DNA from: Rhodococcus sp. EPR-157
GTDB taxonomy: Bacteria; Actinomycetota; Actinomycetes; Mycobacteriales; Mycobacteriaceae
Assembly: GCF_001647195.1 (NCBI RefSeq)
Contig: NZ_LVCV01000110.1
Location: 1-38,333 of the forward strand
Direction of reading: 5' to 3'
DNA length: 38,333 nt
Positions 33,050-38,333 of this stretch are shown here, piece by piece. The notes under the pieces were generated by a model. The model was not told where the DNA came from, searched no databases, and worked only from the letters and a program-made list of their open reading frames with translations. The position numbers and the translations under genes were made by a program. The stretch's first letter is position 1. Every line of letters begins with the position of its first letter.

Positions 33050-33110
33050 TCGTGTCGGTGCAATACGGCACACTCGGTACACAAATACCGGTGACAACGA
33101 TTGGGCGTGT

Positions 33111-33827
33111 GTGAAAAAGCTGCGGATAGCGCTGTTGATGGCGGTTGCCGCCATGGTGATGGCAGCGTTCGGCTCGTGCAACATCGGCGGCCTCCCTGGC
33201 TTCTCACCACCCCCGCCCGCACCGGGGAGTCCTACGCGCATCCAGATCGAGGAGCTGCTCGCCCGGGTTCAGATCGTCGCAGCCAGAGGGGATGTAGTCG
33301 GCTACGAGCGCGGCTGCAAGAGCGGCGAGGGCTGCGTCTTCGGCCCCGCCTGGACCGACGACTACGACGGACCAGGCGGCCACGACGGGTGCGGCACCCG
33401 CGACAACGTCCTGGCCCGGAGCATGACCAACGTGGTCTTCCGCGATGGCACCCACAACTGCGTGGTTCTCGAGGGCACGCTGGCCGATCCCTACTCCGGC
33501 GCGCAACTCGGCTTCACCAAGGCTGATGCCGGAGAGATTCAGATCGACCACGTCTACCCGCTGTCCGCGGCGTGGGACATGGGTGCCAACGGCTGGCCCC
33601 CGGACAAGCGGGTGCGGTTCGCCAACGACATCGACTTCAATCTGTTGGCGGTCAACGGCACCGACAACCAGTCGAAGAGCGACAGCACACCGTCGCAGTG
33701 GTTGCCCCCGAACGGCGCTTACCACTGCTTCTACGCCGGTAAATATTTGTCGGTCGCAGCGCAGTACGAGCTTCCGATAACGCAGGACGACCATCGCGCT
33801 CTCGCATCGGTCGCGCACAGTTGCTGA
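33111..33827 (+). CDS. Exported HNH (DUF1524-like) nuclease
   Basis: The 238-residue protein starts KKLRIALLMAVAAMVMAAFGSC, a signal peptide with a possible lipobox (FGSC, Cys about residue 23), followed by a Pro-rich linker PPPPAPGSP. The catalytic region is IDHVYPLSAAWDMGANGW and NDIDFNLLAVNGTDNQSKSDSTPSQWLPP, the HNH pattern of DUF1524 (DHVxPL...N...N..K.D..P..WLP). So it is probably a secreted or lipid-anchored DNase or RNase. The GTG at 33111 has no strong ribosome-binding site, but the signal peptide begins there. Cysteine pairs suit an extracellular enzyme. Its biological role is not evident from the neighbours. Confidence 0.82.
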   Translation: MKKLRIALLMAVAAMVMAAFGSCNIGGLPGFSPPPPAPGSPTRIQIEELLARVQIVAARGDVVGYERGCKSGEGCVFGPAWTDDYDGPGGHDGCGTRDNVLARSMTNVVFRDGTHNCVVLEGTLADPYSGAQLGFTKADAGEIQIDHVYPLSAAWDMGANGWPPDKRVRFANDIDFNLLAVNGTDNQSKSDSTPSQWLPPNGAYHCFYAGKYLSVAAQYELPITQDDHRALASVAHSC

Positions 33828-33843
33828 GCGTAATGTGCAGACA

Positions 33844-34659
33844 ATGTCGCGCAGCTTCCTGAACCGTGAAACTCAGCTCTGCATGTCGCTCTCCGGGCGG
33901 CCGAGCAACATCGGAACCCGCTTCCACAACTACCTGTACGACGAACTCGACATCAACTTCGTCTACAAGGCATTCACGACGACCGATCTCCCCGCCGCCA
34001 TCGCAGGCGTACGAGCCCTCGGCATCAGAGGGTGCGCGGTGTCGATGCCGTTCAAGGAAGATGTCATCGCCGCAGTGGACGTGATGCACGATTCGGCCAG
34101 CGCGATCGAATCGGTCAACACCATCGTCAACGAGAACGGCGTCCTGCATGCCTACAACACCGACTATCAGGCTGTCGCGAATCTACTGCAGTCCTCCGGA
34201 TTCTCGTCCGACTGGTCCGTCGCAGTGACCGGAAGCGGCGGAATGGCGAAGGCCGTCGTTGCGGCACTGAGAGATTCGGGCTTCACGCGCGGAACCGTCG
34301 TCGCCCGCAATCCGCAGACCGGTCCCGCGCTCGCGAGCGCATACGGGTACGAGCACTCGACCGAAGCGGTAGCGGCCGAACTTCTGGTCAACGTCACCCC
34401 GGTGGGCATGGCAGGTGGCCCGGACGCCGATCCCTCGCCGTTCACCGACGCCCAGATCGAGTCGGCACATGCAGTGTTCGACGTGGTGGCCATGCCGTCG
34501 GAGACACCGTTGATCGTACGAGCCCGTGCCGCAGGAAAACCCGTCGTGACAGGTGCCGAGGTCATCGCGCTGCAGGCCGCCGAGCAATTCGTCCTCTACA
34601 CCGGAGTGCGGCCGACCGACGAGCAGATCCGACGTGCGTCGGAGTTCTCGCGACGCTGA
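33844..34659 (+). CDS. Shikimate 5-dehydrogenase-like protein
   Basis: The 271-residue protein has the shikimate-dehydrogenase two-domain fold: MSLSGRPSNIGTRFHNYLYDEL, GCAVSMPFKEDVIAAVD with the catalytic Lys, SVNTIVNENGVLHAYNTDYQA with the Asn/Asp pair, and a Rossmann loop VTGSGGMAKAVVAALRDSG. True AroE reduces 3-dehydroshikimate with NADPH; several actinobacterial paralogues act on other substrates. The gene is not with other aro genes, so a non-biosynthetic role is possible. A GTG at 33835 would add three residues. It starts 16 bases after the HNH gene stop. Confidence 0.85.
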   Translation: MSRSFLNRETQLCMSLSGRPSNIGTRFHNYLYDELDINFVYKAFTTTDLPAAIAGVRALGIRGCAVSMPFKEDVIAAVDVMHDSASAIESVNTIVNENGVLHAYNTDYQAVANLLQSSGFSSDWSVAVTGSGGMAKAVVAALRDSGFTRGTVVARNPQTGPALASAYGYEHSTEAVAAELLVNVTPVGMAGGPDADPSPFTDAQIESAHAVFDVVAMPSETPLIVRARAAGKPVVTGAEVIALQAAEQFVLYTGVRPTDEQIRRASEFSRR

Positions 34660-34664
34660 GCGAA

Positions 34665-35528
34665 TCAGCTCGGTGTGAGCACGCTTGTCACCTCGGCCGC
34701 GATCGCCGCCTCACCGAGCGCATTCGGATGCACGGGTACGAACTGCTCCGAGAACACCAACGGTTCGATCCATCTGGTCCCCGACGGCTGACACCCGTCG
34801 TGTCCCTCGGATGCGACCGACATGTCGACGAAGGTGGCACCGGTCTCCGAGGCCGCCCTCGACACCGCCGTGTTCAGCGTGGCCTGCAGGGTGCGGAGGT
34901 ACGGCACGTCGCCTTCTGCCACCGGCATGTTCGGTGCGCACGTACCCTGCGCCGGGAGCAGCAGCGGGTAGCCGACGATCACAATGTGCGCATTCGGGGC
35001 ACGGTCGCGCACGTCCGACAACGCTTGGACGAGTGCGGGGTACGTCTGGTGTTCGATCGTGTCCACGAACGAACTACCGGCCGTGTCCGCGCATGGGCTG
35101 TAGGTTCCCGGCGTGCCGATCGCCGCCCGAACGCACGCACTGATCGCCCCCGCGAACACGCCGCCGTCGTTGCCGCCGATCATCATCGTGACCAGATCGG
35201 TCGACGGTGACAGCGCATCGAGCTGTGGCGGCGTGTCCGGGTGCTGTCGGGAGCGGAAGTCCTCGGTCGACGCCCCGCCGCAGCTGACGTCGACCAACTC
35301 GTAGCCCTGCTGTTCCGCGACGACCCGTGCGAAGTTTCTCTCGCTACGCAAGCATGCGAGCGGGGCGCCGCTCACCAGCGGAAGTACGCCACTACCTGCG
35401 CTGAAGCTGTCACCAAGATTGACGTGCTCGACGACGTCGGCGTGCGCAGGCGGTGCCACCGAGACTGCGCCCGCCAGCGCGGTGAGCAACGCGGCGGCGC
35501 AGATTCGTACACGTGAACGGTGTGTCAT
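34665..35528 (-). CDS. Secreted SGNH/GDSL esterase
   Basis: The 287-residue protein has a signal peptide (RSRVRICAAALLTALAGAVSVAPPAHA, cleavage near residue 30). The mature part has the GDSFSAG block with Ser41, GGASTEDF, MIGGNDGGVF and a C-terminal HPNALGEAA with the catalytic His. Cysteine pairs (CLRSERNF, CGG, CVRAAIG...CAD, CAPN...C) suggest disulfides, as in secreted actinomycete lipases of this family. It hydrolyses ester or lipid substrates outside the cell. GGAGG lies before the ATG at 35526-35528. It is convergent with the shikimate-dehydrogenase-like gene, 5 bp apart. Confidence 0.9.
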   Translation of the reverse strand: MTHRSRVRICAAALLTALAGAVSVAPPAHADVVEHVNLGDSFSAGSGVLPLVSGAPLACLRSERNFARVVAEQQGYELVDVSCGGASTEDFRSRQHPDTPPQLDALSPSTDLVTMMIGGNDGGVFAGAISACVRAAIGTPGTYSPCADTAGSSFVDTIEHQTYPALVQALSDVRDRAPNAHIVIVGYPLLLPAQGTCAPNMPVAEGDVPYLRTLQATLNTAVSRAASETGATFVDMSVASEGHDGCQPSGTRWIEPLVFSEQFVPVHPNALGEAAIAAEVTSVLTPS

Positions 35529-35569
35529 GAAACCTCCCGCGAGCAGTATCGCTCAGAACCAAGGAGAAG

Positions 35570-36070
35570 TCAGTCGCACACCGCCTTGGCCACATCCTCG
35601 GCAGTGGCGAGCACCCCGGTTTCGTACTCACCGATTGCCGCCACTTTCGCTGCCGACGCCGACTCCGGGTCGAAGGTGTACCCGAGCCACTCCTTGGCCA
35701 ACCTGCGCGCGAGCTCGATACCGATGACTCGCTGTCCCATGCACAACACCTGCGCGTCGTTGCTGAGAACTGCGCGTTCGACGGAGAAGCTGTCGTGCGC
35801 GGTGACGGCGCGGATGCCCGGAACCTTGTTGGCGCTGATGGCAACTCCGAGCCCGGTACCGCAAACCAGGAGCGCCCGGTCGGCGGTGCCGTCGGCGATC
35901 ATGCGTGCCGCGGTCACCGCAACGTGCGGGTAGGCGGTGTGCTCGTCGTCGCCGACGCCGACATCGGCGACCGATTCCACCCGATCGTCCTTCTCGAGGT
36001 CGGCCAGCAGCGCCTGCTTGTACTGCAGACCTGCGTCGTCGCAACCGACGACGATACGGAGTTTGCTCAT
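35570..36070 (-). CDS. RpiB-type isomerase, probably tetrose-4-phosphate isomerase
   Basis: The 166-residue protein is in the RpiB/LacAB family: [15 protein letters not shown] at the N-terminus, [23 protein letters not shown] with Cys70, and [18 protein letters not shown]. True RpiB interconverts ribose- and ribulose-5-phosphate. Being coupled by a 4-base overlap to a DhaK-DhaL kinase fits DerI/LerI, which isomerise erythrulose phosphate to erythrose-4-phosphate in Mycobacterium tetritol catabolism. Which stereoisomer is used cannot be told from sequence. It is the last gene of this operon. Confidence 0.85.
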   Translation of the reverse strand: MSKLRIVVGCDDAGLQYKQALLADLEKDDRVESVADVGVGDDEHTAYPHVAVTAARMIADGTADRALLVCGTGLGVAISANKVPGIRAVTAHDSFSVERAVLSNDAQVLCMGQRVIGIELARRLAKEWLGYTFDPESASAAKVAAIGEYETGVLATAEDVAKAVCD

Positions 36071-37797
36071 GACGCGATTCCTTGGTTCGTGAAGAGTTCG
36101 GCGACGGTAGCGACGCTCATGGCCATCGACACCGCGCCTGCATCGGGGGTACCGACACTGCGCTCGGCGAGCGGTCGAGCGCGACCCACCTTGGGCCGCA
36201 GGTCCGCAGTGTCGACCGCGGCTTTCTGCGCGACTGCCACGGCATCGGACCAGGCCGATCGCCAGTCTTTTCCGGACGCCACCGATGTCTCGACGGCGCC
36301 GACGAACGGATCGAGGGCGTCGAGCATCGTCTTGTCTCCGAGCGAGGCACCCCCGAGTGAAGTGAGCGCGGAGTATCCGGCACGCAGAGCCTCCGCCACA
36401 TCGATGTTTCCGGGGGTTCCGTTGTTACCGAGCCTGTTTCCGATCGCGGTCAGGGCAGCACCCCACAGCACGCCCGATGTTCCACCCGCCTTGGCAGCCC
36501 ATGCCGAGCCCGCCGCAGCCAACACCGACCCGGTGCCTCCCTGCCGATCGGCCGCATCAAGTGCCGCGAGCCGAGCAGCTGCAGTTCCCTTGACCATTCC
36601 GCGTCCGTGATCGCCGTCGCCCGCAACCGCGTCGATGCGGCCGAGTTCGTCTTCCGCCGAGACCATTCGTTCTGCCAGGGCATCCAACGACTTCAGGACG
36701 AAGCGAGCGCACTCGCGGGAAAGCTCGTCGGACTCCGGCAGCGTGTCCGCTCCGGCAGCGGCCGCGGTGGAAGCCGACCTACGCTCGCCTGCGTCAGCAG
36801 CCACGACACCTTTTCGATAGGCCGGAGTATCGGCCGGTGCGGTCCAGAACCTTTCCAGTTCGTCGTCGAGCCACATGATCGTCAACGAGCATCCGGCCAT
36901 GTCGAGGCTCGTCACGAGCTCCCCGACCTCCGGATCGACGACGGTGTAGCCGGCCTCACGCAGGCGCCGCGCCACCGTCTGCCATACGACGAACAGCTCC
37001 TCGTACTTGGTACGGCCGAGTCCGTTGAGGATGACAGCGATCCGGTCGCTGCTGCCGGCCGGCTTCTCTACCAGCACTCCGTCGACAAGGAGATCGGCAA
37101 GTTCAGCGGCAGTGGGCATCTCGTGCGAGGACACACCCGGCTCGCCGTGGATGCCGAGGCCAAGTCCCATGGTGCCTTTGTCGACCGAGAACAGCGGATC
37201 GCCTGCACCGGGCATGGTGCACCCGTCGAAGGCGACGCCGAGGGTCCGGGTGGCATCGTTCGCGGCAATTCCAACGCGTTCGACATCGTCCATCGGGTAA
37301 CCGAAGTCGGCAGCCGCAGATGCGCACCTGAACACGGTGAAGTCGCCTGCGATGCCTCGTCGCTTCTCGATCTGATCGAGCGGCGCGCTGGCGATGTCGT
37401 CGGTGACGGCGAGATATCTTGCGTCGATCCCCTCGGATCGAAGCTTCTGTACTGCGAGGCCGAAATTCATGACGTCGCCGGCGTAGTTGCCGGTCGTCAA
37501 CAACACCCCGCCACCGTTGTCGACGGCACGTGCCACCGACGCTGCATCGTCGGCCGAGGGCGAGGTGAAAATGTTGCCGACGACCGCGCCGTCGGCGAAA
37601 CCTCGTCCGACGACACCGCAGAAGGCCGGGTAGTGGCCGGAGCCGCCGCCGACGACGACGGTGGCCTTCCCCTCGGGAGTCGACGCCGCGCGCACGACCC
37701 CGCCGGGTACCCCGACGACGTAGCGCGAGTTGGCGTCGAGAAATCCCTCCAGCATGTCCTCGGTGAAGGTCGCTGGATCGTTGAACAATCGAGTCAT
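36067..37797 (-). CDS. DhaK-DhaL fusion kinase (erythrulose/dihydroxyacetone kinase)
   Basis: The 576-residue protein fuses DhaK and DhaL. DhaK (about 1-335) has [35 protein letters not shown] and GLGIHGEPG, whose His forms the covalent hemiaminal with the keto sugar. DhaL (about 385-576) has [25 protein letters not shown] and the terminal ALEDGADAGAV-like stretch ([14 protein letters not shown]). This ATP-dependent form phosphorylates dihydroxyacetone or, in tetritol pathways (DerK/LerK), erythrulose. The RpiB neighbour favours erythrulose. GAGGA lies 7 bases before the ATG, 10 bases after the ABC ATPase stop. Confidence 0.9.
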   Translation of the reverse strand: MTRLFNDPATFTEDMLEGFLDANSRYVVGVPGGVVRAASTPEGKATVVVGGGSGHYPAFCGVVGRGFADGAVVGNIFTSPSADDAASVARAVDNGGGVLLTTGNYAGDVMNFGLAVQKLRSEGIDARYLAVTDDIASAPLDQIEKRRGIAGDFTVFRCASAAADFGYPMDDVERVGIAANDATRTLGVAFDGCTMPGAGDPLFSVDKGTMGLGLGIHGEPGVSSHEMPTAAELADLLVDGVLVEKPAGSSDRIAVILNGLGRTKYEELFVVWQTVARRLREAGYTVVDPEVGELVTSLDMAGCSLTIMWLDDELERFWTAPADTPAYRKGVVAADAGERRSASTAAAAGADTLPESDELSRECARFVLKSLDALAERMVSAEDELGRIDAVAGDGDHGRGMVKGTAAARLAALDAADRQGGTGSVLAAAGSAWAAKAGGTSGVLWGAALTAIGNRLGNNGTPGNIDVAEALRAGYSALTSLGGASLGDKTMLDALDPFVGAVETSVASGKDWRSAWSDAVAVAQKAAVDTADLRPKVGRARPLAERSVGTPDAGAVSMAMSVATVAELFTNQGIAS

Positions 37798-37807
37798 GGC
37801 AGATCCT

Positions 37808-38333
37808 CTATCGAAGGCGAAGGCCGGACTCACGATCGAACAGGTAGATCCTGCTCGCCGGAGCGGTGAGCGCGCAGCGGTCATGGGGGCGGTAGTGATC
37901 GCGTGCGGGAGTCTGGATGAGCAGTGACCCGCCACCGGCAACGGAAATCTTGGCCTGCCCGAACTCCATCAGATGTTCGAAGTACTCCACCGACGCCGAG
38001 ATCTGCCCGGGAGCGGCGGCACCGGGGACGATCGACGCGTCCTGCGGTCTGATGCCGATCTTGACCTCGGTTCCGTCGGTGACGTCGAGGACGTCGACCT
38101 TCAGTGTCCCACCGCCGATCTCGACGACCGTTGTGTCGCCGTCCCGGCGCAGAACACCGTCGAGCACGTTGATCTGTGGTTCGCCGACGAAGCCGGCGAC
38201 GAACAGGTTGGCGGGGTCGTCGAAGACCTCGTCGGGTGTCCCGAACTGCTGGATGACGCCGCCGTCCATCACGGCGAGGCGGTCGGCGAGGCTCAGCGCC
38301 TCCACCTGGTCGTGGGTGACGACGATCGTCGTG
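37808..38333 (-). CDS. Sugar ABC transporter ATP-binding protein, C-terminal part (gene runs off the window)
   Basis: The visible 174 residues begin TTIVVTHDQVEALSLADRLAVMDGGVIQQFGTPDEVFDDPANLFVAGFVGEP, which is the H-loop and C-terminal end of the nucleotide-binding domain of MalK/UgpC-type carbohydrate importers. The regulatory TOBE domain follows (VKIGIRPQDASIV...SASVEYFEHLMEFGQAKI). The Walker motifs and the start lie right of 38333. It is just upstream of the kinase gene in the same direction, so it probably energises uptake of a tetritol or similar polyol. Permease and binding-protein genes are expected beyond the edge. Confidence 0.9.
   Translation of the reverse strand, partial: TTIVVTHDQVEALSLADRLAVMDGGVIQQFGTPDEVFDDPANLFVAGFVGEPQINVLDGVLRRDGDTTVVEIGGGTLKVDVLDVTDGTEVKIGIRPQDASIVPGAAAPGQISASVEYFEHLMEFGQAKISVAGGGSLLIQTPARDHYRPHDRCALTAPASRIYLFDRESGLRLR

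Noticed and set aside
33075-33090. CGGTA/TACCG repeat between the quinone oxidoreductase and HNH genes as terminator
   Set aside because: The 5-bp stem is too weak to support the call.
1-38333. CRISPR array, insertion sequence or rRNA genes
   Set aside because: No regularly spaced repeats, transposase-like protein or rRNA-like sequence was found.

Overview
The window is a high-GC actinobacterial chromosome segment. It most likely comes from Rhodococcus or a close relative (Mycobacteriales). The support is KstR-type TAGAAC-N2-GTTCTA operators, a DUF1214-type/SDR/sulfotransferase operon in the order I recall for M. tuberculosis Rv3531c-Rv3530c-Rv3529c, a HelZ-type SNF2 helicase next to a SWIM protein, and an mmsA/fadE9/mmsB valine operon. 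No insertion sequence, prophage or CRISPR array was seen. ORFs are dense, with many 1-4 bp stop/start overlaps.

Layout. 1-218: 5' end of a phosphoketolase gene (minus strand). 345-417: tRNA-Arg(CCG), followed by a perfect hairpin. 500-7089: an accessory oxidative cluster with a hydrolase remnant, a decayed ribB fragment, a flavin reductase, a large pyruvate-dehydrogenase-E1-like thiamine-diphosphate enzyme, an SRPBCC protein, an acyl-CoA-dehydrogenase-fold flavin monooxygenase and a TetR regulator. Two intergenic regions carry the same 32-bp double palindrome laid over a good sigma-70-type promoter, so the cluster looks like one regulon. 7130-10007: a coiled-coil hypothetical protein, a double-MerR (TioE-like) regulator, and a divergent erythromycin-esterase-family gene. 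10037-17171: cysQ, cysNC and cysD (minus) divergent from the DUF1214-type/SDR/sulfotransferase operon (plus). Each of the two divergent promoters carries a KstR-like operator. The locus therefore encodes PAPS synthesis, PAP removal and a PAPS-using enzyme under apparent steroid-regulator control.

17218-22882: small regulators and conserved proteins (methyltransferase, PadR with DUF1707 membrane protein, VOC protein, DUF2254 membrane protein, MarR, Hsp70-like protein). 22888-28293: a complete distal valine-degradation operon, read leftward: mmsA, acyl-CoA dehydrogenase, 3-hydroxyisobutyryl-CoA hydrolase, mmsB, enoyl-CoA hydratase. 28426-32003: SWIM-domain protein and SNF2 helicase. 32144-35528: quinone oxidoreductase, exported HNH nuclease-like protein, shikimate-dehydrogenase-like protein and secreted SGNH esterase. 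35570-38333: RpiB-type isomerase, DhaK-DhaL fusion kinase and the 3' part of a sugar ABC ATPase gene, matching tetrose (threitol/erythritol) catabolism.

The strongest candidates for new biology are the sulfation module with paired KstR-like operators (10037-17171) and the double-palindrome regulon around the E1-like enzyme (906-7089).
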